Shown here piece by piece: positions 33,050 through 42,454 of a stretch of 64,000 nt of DNA. Within the stretch, counting starts at the first letter, position 1, and the number at the start of each line of letters is the position of its first letter. The stretch is taken from positions 372,001-436,000 of the forward strand of contig NZ_VLLI01000002.1 in NCBI RefSeq assembly GCF_007830615.1. Reading direction: 5' to 3'. Under the pieces are notes generated by a model. The model had not been told where the DNA came from and did no database searches. It worked only from the letters and a program-made list of their open reading frames with translations. A program made the position numbers and the translations under genes. The stretch comes from Mucilaginibacter frigoritolerans. Its GTDB lineage: Bacteria; Bacteroidota; Bacteroidia; Sphingobacteriales; Sphingobacteriaceae.

Positions 33050-34146
33050 TAAATAAAATATTTGACGGGGTTTGTATTTACTTCTGTTAAACGGACGGCA
33101 AAGTTAATAAATTTTTTCCGTATTATTTCATACAATAATTGTTGCGTAAATTGCTCACTTTCAAAATGTCCAATGTCGGCAATAATGATTTTTCCTTCGG
33201 CATCAAAAAACTCATGATATTTGTAATCAGCAGTGATAAAAATATCGGCACCGGCGGCTATGGCCTGCTTTAACAAAAAGCCTCCGGCCCCTCCGCAAAC
33301 AGCAACTTTTTTAATCTGCCTGCCAGTAAAAGCGGTATGCCGTATCACCCGGGCTTTCATTTTATCTTTTACATGATATAAAAAGGCTTCTTCCTCTACC
33401 GGTAACTCCAGTTCGCCAATCATACCGGAGCCAACTTGTGGGTTTTGGTTGGTAAGGGTATACAGGTCATAAGCCACCTCTTCATAAGGATGTGCTAAAA
33501 TCAGCGCCATTATAATTTTGCTTTCCAGTACAGCAGGGTAGATGGTTTCTATACGGATTTCATTTTCCCTATGCAGTTTACCCGGTTCGCCAACAAAAGG
33601 ATTGGTAAGCTCATTGCCTTTAAAAGTACCGGTACCTTCTGCATTAAAGCTTACTTCGCCATAGTTGCCAATATTACCGGTGCCGGCTTCAAATAATGCG
33701 GCCCGTACCGCATCGGCATTTGCAATGGGTACGTAGGTAACCAGTTTTTTGAGTAAATTATGTTTTGGTGCCAGTATGTGGCAGTTTTTCAGACCCAGTG
33801 TTTCACAGATACGGGCGTTGACCCCTGTCATGATATTATCCAGGTTGGTATGAATGGCATAAAGTGCAATATTATTGCGGATAGCCTTTTCAACCACTCG
33901 CTCCACATAGGTTTTGCTGTTGAACTTTTTTAACCCGCGAAAAACAATGGGATGGTGGGATATAATTACCTGGCAATTTGTGGCAATAGCCTCATCAACC
34001 ACGGCCTCTGTACAATCTAAAGAGATTAGCGCCTGTTGAATTTCCTGATCCGGATAGCCAACTATTAAACCTGCATTATCGTAATCTTCCTGGTAAGCAA
34101 GCGGTGCAATACTTTCCAGGAAGCTGGTTAATTGGGATAATTTCAT
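33049..34146 (-). CDS. Nif3-like dinuclear metal protein
   Basis: The 365-residue protein matches Nif3/DUF34 (YbgI/YqfO): YDNAGLIVGYPDQEI, VIISHHPIVFRGLKKF with the metal-binding His pair, YAIHTNLDNIMTGVNARICE, and the C-terminal ADIFITADYKYHEFFDAEG. An internal ~120-residue insertion (~130-250, with a PII/CutA-like HPYEEVAYDLYTL) marks the long YqfO form. The family forms toroidal hexamers with two metals per subunit; its activity is disputed. It leads an operon with the zinc-ribbon protein, an order common in many bacteria. Confidence 0.95.
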   Translation of the reverse strand: MKLSQLTSFLESIAPLAYQEDYDNAGLIVGYPDQEIQQALISLDCTEAVVDEAIATNCQVIISHHPIVFRGLKKFNSKTYVERVVEKAIRNNIALYAIHTNLDNIMTGVNARICETLGLKNCHILAPKHNLLKKLVTYVPIANADAVRAALFEAGTGNIGNYGEVSFNAEGTGTFKGNELTNPFVGEPGKLHRENEIRIETIYPAVLESKIIMALILAHPYEEVAYDLYTLTNQNPQVGSGMIGELELPVEEEAFLYHVKDKMKARVIRHTAFTGRQIKKVAVCGGAGGFLLKQAIAAGADIFITADYKYHEFFDAEGKIIIADIGHFESEQFTQQLLYEIIRKKFINFAVRLTEVNTNPVKYFI

Positions 34147-34245
34147 AATCCCGAAGTTAGCGCAGGATTTTTAAGATTAAAAGGATTTTAACCATTCTTT
34201 ATGAAATAAGTTCAGTTTAAAGAACAGGAATCACTATTTATCTTA

Positions 34246-34608
34246 TTACAGATTCATTTTAGCCAGTTGGAAACTTTCAAAAGCGGCTTTGCGGTTATAT
34301 TCTTCAGCAAGGGTTTTATAGTTTACCAAATCAACAATTGAACCAACCAGGCAAAGTCCGGCAGTAAATAAATATAAAATACCCATTCCGATCTGACCGA
34401 CAATAAAGCGTTGTAAACCCGGAATTAAACATAGGCCCACCAAACAAAAGATCAGCATATCTTGTGGTGACTTTCTTTTGCTCGAATAATTCATATAGAA
34501 ATATTTCTTTTGGTTATCGTTCAAATCGGCAATGCCTTGCTGAATAAAATTCATCTCTTCGGGAGTTATACCTGGCAGCGCCATATAAGGATTTTGATAC
34601 ATGTCCAT
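34246..34608 (-). CDS. TM2-domain membrane protein
   Basis: With the start at 34608 (MDMYQNPYMALPGITPEEM) the protein has 120 residues. A short soluble region (FIQQGIADLNDNQKKYFYMNYS) is followed by two membrane segments with the TM2-type loop GLQRFIVGQIGMGILYLFTAGLCLVGSIVD. The family is widespread and of unknown function. An upstream ATG at 34674 adds 22 residues that look untranslated and is rejected. Confidence 0.85.
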   Translation of the reverse strand: MDMYQNPYMALPGITPEEMNFIQQGIADLNDNQKKYFYMNYSSKRKSPQDMLIFCLVGLCLIPGLQRFIVGQIGMGILYLFTAGLCLVGSIVDLVNYKTLAEEYNRKAAFESFQLAKMNL

Positions 34609-34755
34609 TGTTTTATTTTTTAAGTGATTTTGTTTTGATGATATAAAACTAAGATAATACAAAAAATAACACAATAAAAAACTGGTTATCAGTAAAAAGA
34701 TGTCGGTGAGTATGGGTATTAAAGCGGTGAAGAAGTTTATCTAAATGTTTCGCGA

Positions 34756-35055
34756 TTAGGAGAGGTTTTTAATAGGATAAAGCCTCATCTTTCCCAACTG
34801 ATAAATGCGGTATAATAAAATGATTAATGCAGGGATACCCAGCCAATGGGCATGAAAAGAGCTTTTTATATCGCCATGAAATAAAAAGGCGATAGAATGC
34901 CCCAGGCCGCAGCCCGGGCACCAGGTAAAGCCTAAAAGCTTTAGCGGGCATAAAGTAAAATGAGCCTGCGCCGTTGGATTGCTGATGGCTAAAGCAACCA
35001 ATGCCGAAATCCAAAACACAAGCTCGAAATATTGTGAAAAAAGCCTTTTAATCAA
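34756..35055 (-). CDS. DUF2752 membrane protein
   Basis: A 99-residue protein with the DUF2752 signature: FTLCPLKLLGFTWCPGCGLG, i.e. two CPxx / CPGCG Cys motifs, then HSIAFLFHGDIKSSFHAHW and a second membrane helix. Function unknown; the Cys pattern suggests a metal or redox site near the membrane. Its start overlaps the end of the DUF4199 gene by eight bases. Confidence 0.88.
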   Translation of the reverse strand: MIKRLFSQYFELVFWISALVALAISNPTAQAHFTLCPLKLLGFTWCPGCGLGHSIAFLFHGDIKSSFHAHWLGIPALIILLYRIYQLGKMRLYPIKNLS

Positions 35056-35455
35056 CCTTGTTGGGTTTGGTGGTTAACAATACAGATACACCTAATGAGA
35101 ACAGGAGACCCACAAGCAAAGCCCCGAACACACGGCCCGAAAAATCCTGAATGCTATGATCTTTTGCAAACTCATCTATATAAATAATGGCAGCGGCAAC
35201 GGTTATTATACCGCCAATTACCAAAATTTTAAAACATTGAAATAAAGCTTCCAAAAACCCCATGTGGCCTTTGCATTCGTGATTGCGATAACTCTTTAGT
35301 CCGAAATATAAAACTATCAGGGGTATAAGCAAGGAGACAAATTCAATAGGTTCAACACCGCTGATCTGTGGCGAAAAGCCAAGCATCCGCATAACAAACA
35401 TCCACACTATGCTTAAAACGCCTATATAAAGGCCACATATAATTGCATTTTTCAT
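35048..35455 (-). CDS. DUF4199 membrane protein
   Basis: A 135-residue protein with four membrane segments. The opening MKNAIICGLYIGVLSIVWMF and the loop LKSYRNHECKGHMGFLEALF fit DUF4199, a family largely limited to Bacteroidota. Function unknown. It overlaps the DUF2752 gene downstream by eight bases and diverges from mfd. Confidence 0.8.
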   Translation of the reverse strand: MKNAIICGLYIGVLSIVWMFVMRMLGFSPQISGVEPIEFVSLLIPLIVLYFGLKSYRNHECKGHMGFLEALFQCFKILVIGGIITVAAAIIYIDEFAKDHSIQDFSGRVFGALLVGLLFSLGVSVLLTTKPNKVD

Positions 35456-35619
35456 GGTTTAAAATTTGGTTAAGGTGATATTGCTTAATAATACTGCTGC
35501 TATGCAGCAAACGTTGCTTTTGTGTATTAAATTTAAGTATATAAAGTAATTACATCATCATATTGTTTGTATTATTTTTAAGCCAGTTCCCATTATCGGC
35601 ATGAACCCCCTTTTTTGCT

Positions 35620-35627
35620 TATATTTG
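35620..35627 (+). promoter_or_regulatory. mfd: Candidate mfd -7 box, leaderless type
   Basis: TATATTTG matches TAnnTTTG and ends seven bases before the TTG start of mfd, so transcription should begin at or just before the start codon. Confidence 0.4.
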
Positions 35628-35634
35628 CAGCGCT

Positions 35635-38600
35635 TTGAATATTCGGGATATTTTAGATAGATATAAAGCTGATAACCGGATCCAGGCGTTGGCGCAGGCG
35701 CTAAATGCTGGTAAAAGTCCAAGGGTTCAGTTACGTGGTTTAGTCGGATCGGGAGATGCGACCATCGCGGTAGCGCTGTATTTTTTGCAGCATAAGCACA
35801 TGATATTTGTGCTGCCCGACAGGGAAGAAGCCGGCTATTTCCAGGCCGACCTGGAGAACTTAACCGGGAAAGAAATTTTGCTTTTTCCTTCATCCTACAG
35901 AAAACCTTTTGAATTTACACAGCCGGATAGCAGCAATGTACTGGCCCGTGCCGAAGTCCTGAATGAGCTTAATCATTCTTCAGAATTTGGCCAGCTGATA
36001 GTCACTTACCCCGAAGCTTTGGCCGAAAAGGTGATTGACCGTGCATCCCTCGAAAAAAACACCCTCGAAATATCCCTGAACAATAAACTGAGTATTGATT
36101 TTATCAATGAGTTTTTGGTAGAGTATGATTTTGACCGGGTTGATTTTGTTTATGAACCGGGCCAGTTCTCTATCCGTGGTGGGATTGTTGACATATTCTC
36201 TTTTTCGCACGAATTACCTTACCGGGTTGAATTCTTTGGCGATTTTATCGAATCGATACGTACGTTTGAGATTGAGAGTCAGTTATCTGTTGAGCAGGTT
36301 AAAAGCATCACCATTGTACCCAATGTACAGTCGAAGTTTTTAACAGAAAACAATATTTCACTGTTGGAGTATGTGGATAGCGATAGCCAGATTTGGATAA
36401 AAGATGTTCAGTTTACACTGGATATTATTCAAACCGGTTATAAAAAAGCGACAGAGTTGTGGAAGGCCTTATCTGTAGAGGATAAAAATAAAAACCCCGA
36501 ATGGATAGACCCTAAATTTGGCTTTACCGACGAAAAACTGATTGCCGATCAACTGCATGATTTTGCCCTGGTTGAATTTGGCAAACAGTTTTTTTACCAA
36601 ACGGAACATGCCATTCATTTTGATATGCGCCCGCAGCCATCTTTTAATAAAGATTTTACGCTGCTGATCCACAATTTTAAGAATAACGAGGCAGAACATA
36701 TCGAGAATTTTATCCTTACAGATTCTGCCCGGCAGGTGGAACGACTTTATGCCATTTTGGAAGATCTGGATAAAACGGTAAAATTTACACCTATAAGTAT
36801 ATCGGTAAGGGAAGGTTTTGTTGACCGGGAACAAAAATTTGCCTGCTATACCGACCACCAGATATTTGACCGTTACTATAAGTATAAGCTTAAAAAAGGA
36901 TATCAGCGTTCACAGGCTATCACCCTAAAAGAATTACGGGAGTTAAAACCGGGCGATTATGTGACCCATATTGACCATGGCATTGGCAAATATGCCGGAC
37001 TGGAAAAGGTTGAAGTGAACGGCAAAATGCAGGAGATGATTCGCCTGGTTTATGCTGATAATGATTTGCTTTATGTAAACATTAACTCGCTTAACCGCAT
37101 TTCTAAATACAGCGGTAAGGAGGGAGCAATACCCAGAATGAATAAGCTGGGAACCGATACCTGGGAAAAGCTGAAGAAAACCACAAAAAAAAAAGTTAAA
37201 GACATTGCCCGCGATCTGATTAAGCTATACGCCCTGCGCAAGGCGCAACATGGCAATGCTTTCTCCAGAGATACTTATCTGCAAACCGAGCTGGAGGCAT
37301 CTTTTATTTATGAGGATACCCCCGACCAGGAAAAAGCCACCAACGACTTTAAAAAGGATATGGAATCGCCACATCCTATGGACAGGCTGATTTGTGGGGA
37401 TGTGGGCTTTGGTAAAACAGAGGTGGCCATAAGGGCCGCATTTAAAGCTGTTGCCGATAGCAAACAGGTGGCTATATTGGTGCCAACCACTATTTTGGCA
37501 GCACAGCATTACAAAACATTTTCGGACAGGTTGAAAGGTTTCCCTTGCAATATTGATTATGTGAATCGGTTTAAATCACCCAAGCAGATTAAAGATACGC
37601 TGGAGAAACTGAAAGAGGGCAAGGTTGATATCATCATAGGCACCCATCGTTTGGTAAGTAAAGATGTTAAGTTTAAAGATTTGGGGCTGATGATTATTGA
37701 CGAGGAGCAGAAGTTTGGTGTATCAACCAAAGAAAAGCTGAAACAAATGCGCGCCAATGTAGATACGCTTACCTTAACCGCAACGCCAATACCGCGGACC
37801 CTTCATTTTTCGCTGATGGGCGCACGCGATCTTTCTATTATATCAACCCCGCCGCCAAACCGCCAGCCCGTAGTTACCGAATTACATGTATTTAACGATA
37901 CGCTGATTAAAGAAGCCGTTGAGCATGAGATTGACCGTGGTGGCCAGGTGTTTTTTATCCATAACCGGGTAAGCGATCTGCCGCAGCTGGGTGGTATGAT
38001 CCACAAACTGGTACCAAAGGCAAGGATAGGGATTGCCCACGGGCAACTGGAAGGTGATGCGCTGGAAGATGTAATGCTAAAGTTTGTGAATCATGAGTAT
38101 GATGTGCTGGTAGCCACAACCATTATTGAAGCAGGGTTGGATATCCCTAACGCCAATACCATTATTATTAACTACGCACACATGTTTGGTCTGAGCGACT
38201 TGCACCAAATGCGTGGCCGTGTGGGTAGGAGTAATAAAAAGGCTTATTGTTATTTGCTGAGTCCGCCATTATCTACGCTTACCAGCGAGGCGCGTAAACG
38301 CCTAAGCGCGATTGAAGAGTTTAGTGACCTGGGCAGCGGGTTCAATGTAGCTATGCGCGATCTGGACATCCGTGGCAGTGGTAACCTGTTGGGGGCTGAA
38401 CAGAGTGGCTTTATTGCCGAAATAGGCTTCGAGATGTATCATAAAATACTGGACGAGGCCATACAGGAGCTGAAGGAAGATGAATTTAAAGGTGTTTTTC
38501 CGGATGATAAACCAAGGCCTTATATTTCCTTTACCCAGATAGATACCGACCTGGAAATATTAATACCGGACGAATACGTTACCAGTATATCTGAGCGATA

Positions 38601-38988
38601 CAATTTATACACCGACCTATCCAAACTGGAAAACGAAGTTGAGTTGAACGCATTTCAGCAGCAACTCCACGATCGTTTTGGGCCGATACCACCGCAGGTA
38701 AACGATTTGCTGAACACCATGCGTCTGCAATGGTTGGGTAAAGCTATCGGATTTGAAAAAATATCGCTCAAAAAAAATGTCCTTAGGGGCTATTTTATTA
38801 CCAATCAGCAATCGCCTTATTTTGAAACGGATGCTTTCAGGCAGGTGCTTTCCTTTGTACAGGGAAATCCTCGACGTACCAATTTAAAAGAAGTTAAAAA
38901 TACGCTTCGCCTAAGCATTGAAGGTGTAAACAGCATTAACCAAGCGGTTAACTTGCTAAGTGATATTGCGGAACCGGTTAGTGTTTAA
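35635..38988 (+). CDS. mfd: Transcription-repair coupling factor Mfd
   Basis: The 1117-residue protein has the full Mfd layout. UvrB-like domains fill the N-terminus (LRGLVGSGDATIAVALYFLQ, FVYEPGQFSIRGGIVDIFSF). The RNA polymerase interaction domain includes KPGDYVTHIDHGIGKYAGLE. The RecG-like motor has Walker A GDVGFGKTEVA (~588-598), DEEQ box IIDEEQKFGV, TATPIPRTL, and motif VI MRGRVGRSNKKAYCYLL. A TRCF domain ends it. Mfd removes stalled polymerase and recruits UvrA. The only plausible start is TTG at 35635, because an in-frame TGA lies 31 bases upstream and no ATG intervenes. Confidence 0.97.
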   Translation: MNIRDILDRYKADNRIQALAQALNAGKSPRVQLRGLVGSGDATIAVALYFLQHKHMIFVLPDREEAGYFQADLENLTGKEILLFPSSYRKPFEFTQPDSSNVLARAEVLNELNHSSEFGQLIVTYPEALAEKVIDRASLEKNTLEISLNNKLSIDFINEFLVEYDFDRVDFVYEPGQFSIRGGIVDIFSFSHELPYRVEFFGDFIESIRTFEIESQLSVEQVKSITIVPNVQSKFLTENNISLLEYVDSDSQIWIKDVQFTLDIIQTGYKKATELWKALSVEDKNKNPEWIDPKFGFTDEKLIADQLHDFALVEFGKQFFYQTEHAIHFDMRPQPSFNKDFTLLIHNFKNNEAEHIENFILTDSARQVERLYAILEDLDKTVKFTPISISVREGFVDREQKFACYTDHQIFDRYYKYKLKKGYQRSQAITLKELRELKPGDYVTHIDHGIGKYAGLEKVEVNGKMQEMIRLVYADNDLLYVNINSLNRISKYSGKEGAIPRMNKLGTDTWEKLKKTTKKKVKDIARDLIKLYALRKAQHGNAFSRDTYLQTELEASFIYEDTPDQEKATNDFKKDMESPHPMDRLICGDVGFGKTEVAIRAAFKAVADSKQVAILVPTTILAAQHYKTFSDRLKGFPCNIDYVNRFKSPKQIKDTLEKLKEGKVDIIIGTHRLVSKDVKFKDLGLMIIDEEQKFGVSTKEKLKQMRANVDTLTLTATPIPRTLHFSLMGARDLSIISTPPPNRQPVVTELHVFNDTLIKEAVEHEIDRGGQVFFIHNRVSDLPQLGGMIHKLVPKARIGIAHGQLEGDALEDVMLKFVNHEYDVLVATTIIEAGLDIPNANTIIINYAHMFGLSDLHQMRGRVGRSNKKAYCYLLSPPLSTLTSEARKRLSAIEEFSDLGSGFNVAMRDLDIRGSGNLLGAEQSGFIAEIGFEMYHKILDEAIQELKEDEFKGVFPDDKPRPYISFTQIDTDLEILIPDEYVTSISERYNLYTDLSKLENEVELNAFQQQLHDRFGPIPPQVNDLLNTMRLQWLGKAIGFEKISLKKNVLRGYFITNQQSPYFETDAFRQVLSFVQGNPRRTNLKEVKNTLRLSIEGVNSINQAVNLLSDIAEPVSV

Positions 38989-39012
38989 AAAGCCTCACAC
39001 CCAATTCTGAAA

Positions 39013-40149
39013 TCAAAGGGCCAGTTTAGCTACTTCTTCTCCTACCAAACTTCCCATGGCTACACCCATGCCATTGCATCGCACGGCACAAAACAGATTA
39101 GGTTCAATTTCTTTAACAATTGGGTTAATGTCATCGCCAAATCCCATAATTCCACTCCACCAGTAATCAATTTCAAAATCCTGCCCGGGCAATATTACTT
39201 CTTTAAGATAATGGGTTAATTTGTTTTTAACCGCTTCGGTATGTCCAAAAACCCAGGTTTCTTCGCTCTCGAAATCTATATTCCTACCACCTCCAAAAAG
39301 TACCCGGTTGTCAATATTCCTGAAATAGTAATAGCCTTCATCAAAGTGGTAAGTGCCTTTCAGCTTTAAATCAGCAACGGGTTTAGTAACCAATACCTGC
39401 CCCCGGCCCGGCACTACATTCAATTCAGGAAACAACTGACTGGCAAATGCATTGGTAGCCAGAATCACTTTGCCTGCCTTAAAGTTGCCGTGTGTTGTAC
39501 TGAGACAAATGTGACTTACTTCATTTTCAATTTGCTTTATTTCGCAGCCGTTTAAAACCAGTACTCCCAGGTTATATGCCTTATATAAAAGGGCACGCAT
39601 CATTTTGCCGGTATGTATCTGTCCCTCAAACGGGTTATAGATCATGCGGCTTACACCCTTAAATCCAAAAGCTGCAATTTTGGCACTAACGGCTGAATAA
39701 ATGTCGGCCTGGCCGATGGCGTTTTTTAATAAATTGTTGATGTAGAGGATTTGTGCAATACTTGCATCGGCCCGCTCTGTTTCATCGTCCATAAATAATT
39801 CATAACCACCATGCTGTAAGTATTCAATATTGCTATCGCCTAAATTTTCCCGTAATCTTTGTAATCCCCGCCATTTGTAATTAACCAAACGGGCAACCTC
39901 TTCTTCCGAAGCTTCTTTTAAATATGCAATCTGCTCTGATACAGTGCCAAAGCAGGTAAATCCTGCGTTTTTGGTACTTGCACCGGTCGGCAAAAAGCCT
40001 CGTTCTAAAACCAATACTTTTAAAGTGGATTGTTGTTGTTTTAAATGTAAAGCCGCACTTAAGCCAACAATACCACTGCCTATAATAATGATGTCGGCAT
40101 TATCAATAAAGGCGGTGCGCTCCCAGTATGAAAAAGTGTTTGTTGCCAT
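39013..40149 (-). CDS. FAD-dependent oxidoreductase (DAO family)
   Basis: The 378-residue protein has an N-terminal dinucleotide-binding motif IIIIGSGIVGLSAALHL (~19-35) with ERGFLPTGASTKNAGF after it, and the DAO-type C-terminus WWSGIMGFGDDINPIV and NGMGVAMGSLVGEEVA. This is the D-amino-acid-oxidase-like superfamily; substrates range from amino acids to sarcosine and related amines. No neighbour points to a pathway. It converges on mfd with 24 bases between stops. Confidence 0.9.
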   Translation of the reverse strand: MATNTFSYWERTAFIDNADIIIIGSGIVGLSAALHLKQQQSTLKVLVLERGFLPTGASTKNAGFTCFGTVSEQIAYLKEASEEEVARLVNYKWRGLQRLRENLGDSNIEYLQHGGYELFMDDETERADASIAQILYINNLLKNAIGQADIYSAVSAKIAAFGFKGVSRMIYNPFEGQIHTGKMMRALLYKAYNLGVLVLNGCEIKQIENEVSHICLSTTHGNFKAGKVILATNAFASQLFPELNVVPGRGQVLVTKPVADLKLKGTYHFDEGYYYFRNIDNRVLFGGGRNIDFESEETWVFGHTEAVKNKLTHYLKEVILPGQDFEIDYWWSGIMGFGDDINPIVKEIEPNLFCAVRCNGMGVAMGSLVGEEVAKLAL

Positions 40150-40278
40150 TTGATCTGGTAGTAAACGGAATGCTTTTTGTTTTAGGGTAAAAGGCCGTAG
40201 TCTTTAATCCATAATCAAAAATATAGAATTAAATGCGATTAGACTCAAGACCACAGACTTAAAACTCAAGACTAAACA

Positions 40279-41007
40279 ATGGATCATTTATCATTTATAA
40301 CTGCATACATCAATACCGGCTCTGCCTGGCTTTTGATGATTATTATTGCCATAGTAAGTTTTATTGTACAATGGCGCTTTAAAAGCAAGTTCAAAACCTA
40401 TTCAGAAATTCCCTTACTATCTGGCCTTTCCGGACAGGAGGTAGCAGAACGGATGCTGCGCGACAACGGCATTTATGATGTACAGGTAATTTCTGTTGAG
40501 GGGCAACTCACCGACCATTATAACCCCGAAAACAAAACGGTTAATTTAAGCCCCGATGTGTATTATAGCCGTAGCGTGGCCTCGGCTGCAGTGGCCGCTC
40601 ATGAGTGCGGACACGCCGTGCAGCATGCCAAAGCTTATGCCTGGTTAAGTTTCCGTTCAGCAATGGTTCCGGCAATCAGCATTGCATCAACCATAACTCA
40701 ATGGACTTTATTTATTGGAGTGATGTTACTCTTTTTTACCCATAACCCATTAGTGCTGGCTATTGGCGTTGCTGCCCTGGCCCTGGTTACATTTTTCAGT
40801 TTTATAACCCTGCCGGTTGAGTTTGATGCCAGCCGCCGTGCTTTGGCCTGGCTTAATAACAATTACACTGTAATGCAAACCCGCGAAGAACATAAACAGG
40901 CGAAAGACGCCCTATGGTGGGCCGCTATGACTTATGTGGTTGCCGCTTTAAGTTCATTAGCCGCATTACTTTACTATGCTTCCTTTTTGTTTGACAGAAG
41001 AAACTAA
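40279..41007 (+). CDS. YugP-type zinc metallopeptidase
   Basis: The 242-residue protein has an N-terminal membrane helix (~18-34), then an extra region and the zinc motif HECGH (His108, Glu109, His112) in the segment AAVAAHECGHAVQHAKAYAW. Two or three further membrane helices follow. It matches the YugP/Zn_peptidase_2 family, membrane-embedded peptidases of unknown target. The context FSFITLPVEFDASRRAL is a further family hallmark. It has its own strong terminator. Confidence 0.9.
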   Translation: MDHLSFITAYINTGSAWLLMIIIAIVSFIVQWRFKSKFKTYSEIPLLSGLSGQEVAERMLRDNGIYDVQVISVEGQLTDHYNPENKTVNLSPDVYYSRSVASAAVAAHECGHAVQHAKAYAWLSFRSAMVPAISIASTITQWTLFIGVMLLFFTHNPLVLAIGVAALALVTFFSFITLPVEFDASRRALAWLNNNYTVMQTREEHKQAKDALWWAAMTYVVAALSSLAALLYYASFLFDRRN

Positions 41008-41031
41008 TAACATTATTATAATTTAATAATG

Positions 41032-41075
41032 ATAAAAGGGCTGTTACGGTTTCACAGGAACAGCCCTTTTATGTT
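41032..41075 (+). terminator. Strong intrinsic terminator after the YugP-like gene
   Basis: AAAAGGGCTGTT and AACAGCCCTTTT (within 41034-41070) form a 12-base perfect stem with a 13-base loop, followed by ATGTTTGATT. Confidence 0.88.
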
Positions 41076-41223
41076 TGATTCCTTTAATGAATGAAGCTCA
41101 TAAATGTTAAATAATTGAACTGACACACCCATTTAACTAATGGCTCCGAGTTATTGCATAGGCCCACAAACAAAACATTTTGGCTTTATAATTGTCGTAT
41201 GGATACTACAAATACAATTTACC

Positions 41224-42273
41224 ATGAAAAAAATATCAAAAATATTGCTTTTAGCATGCGCTGTTTTCTTTGCAGTGTCAGCAACATACGCGCAGGTCAG
41301 CGTGGGCATATCTGTTGGGATAGCCCCGCCACCATTACCGGTTTATGTTCAGCCCGAATGCCCTGTTGACGGTTATTTATGGCAACCAGGTTATTGGGCC
41401 TATGATAATGTTGAGGGATATTATTGGGTGCCTGGTGTGTGGGTGGCCCCGCCAAATCCTGGCTTATACTGGACGCCTGCTTATTGGGGATATGCCGGTG
41501 GTGCTTATGGTTTTCACATAGGATATTGGGGTCCACATGTTGGTTTCTACGGTGGCATTAACTATGGATACGGATATGGGGGCGTTGGCTTTGTTGGTGG
41601 AGGATGGTCTGGTGGCCGTTTCCGTTACAATACTGCTGTAGTAAATGTAAACAGAACCGTAATACACAACACTTATATCGACCGTACGGTTGTCCGCAAT
41701 AACAATGGGGGCCGCACCAGCTTTAACGGCCCAGGCGGTGTAAACGCCAGACCAAATTCACGGGAACAAGCTGCCATGAGAGATCGCCACATACAGCCTA
41801 CTTCACAGCAGCTTTCACATCAGCAGGCAGCCAGCCATAATAGAAGTCAGTTTGCTTCAGTAAACCATGGCCGTCCGGCAACAGCAGCAGCAAGCCGCGT
41901 TAGCGCACGTCCATTTAGTGCACAAACGAAAACTGCGCCTCACCAGGCTACCGGTTTTGGTCAACATGCACAAGCTCGTAATTCAACAGCAAATCGTACA
42001 ACTGCCCGTGCACCGCAACAACGTGCTGCGGTTTCGCACCAAACGCAACGTACGCCTGTACAACACGCACAACAAACCAGGCAACAGCCTCAAGCGCATG
42101 TACAACAGGCGCGCATGCAGCAACAGTCAAGAGCGCCTCAGCCTCAGCAACATATGCAGCAGGCAAGGGCTCAGCAACAACCACGAATGCAACAGGCAAG
42201 AGCTCCGCAACAACAACGTGCGCAACAAGCAAGAGCACCGCAACAACGTGGTGGCGGTGAAAGACATAGATAA
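41224..42273 (+). CDS. Secreted YXWGXW-repeat protein, copy 1
   Basis: With the start at 41224 (MKKISKILLLACAVFFAVSA, cleaved near TYAQ) the protein has 349 residues. Residues ~30-135 hold aromatic/Gly/Pro repeats of the YXWGXW type (GYYWVPGVWV, LYWTPAYWGY, HIGYWGPHVGFYGG, then INYGYGYGG). A middle part resembles NTAVVNVNRTVIHNTYIDRT. The last ~120 residues are Gln/Arg/Ala-rich with imperfect ARAPQQQ units. It is likely an outer-surface or matrix protein; no enzymatic motif is seen. A paralogue follows directly. An ATG at 41140 is rejected, as the signal peptide starts at 41224. Confidence 0.85.
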   Translation: MKKISKILLLACAVFFAVSATYAQVSVGISVGIAPPPLPVYVQPECPVDGYLWQPGYWAYDNVEGYYWVPGVWVAPPNPGLYWTPAYWGYAGGAYGFHIGYWGPHVGFYGGINYGYGYGGVGFVGGGWSGGRFRYNTAVVNVNRTVIHNTYIDRTVVRNNNGGRTSFNGPGGVNARPNSREQAAMRDRHIQPTSQQLSHQQAASHNRSQFASVNHGRPATAAASRVSARPFSAQTKTAPHQATGFGQHAQARNSTANRTTARAPQQRAAVSHQTQRTPVQHAQQTRQQPQAHVQQARMQQQSRAPQPQQHMQQARAQQQPRMQQARAPQQQRAQQARAPQQRGGGERHR

Positions 42274-42293
42274 TATCATGCTATATATTTAAA

Positions 42294-42328
42294 ACAAAAA
42301 CCCGCTATTTAAAGCGGGTTTTTTGTTT
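42294..42328 (+). terminator. Terminator after YXWGXW copy 1
   Basis: CCCGCT (42301-42306) and AGCGGG (42313-42318), extended by flanking AAA/TTT, form a hairpin followed by TTTTTTGTTTT. Confidence 0.87.
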
Positions 42329-42454
42329 TGTAGCCGAGCCCCTCCGTTTGTTAATACAATATTAGAAACACATTAGATTTTTACTTTTTTCAATCAACAA
42401 TTAAACTTTACTGTTTAATTAGCTGTCTCATACATGAAATTTAATAAGTTATAG

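Noticed and set aside
41867..42292. Alternative-frame plus-strand open frame over the Gln-rich tail of the first YXWGXW gene
   Set aside because: Low-complexity CAA/CAG repeats keep several frames open; the in-frame gene with signal peptide explains the region.
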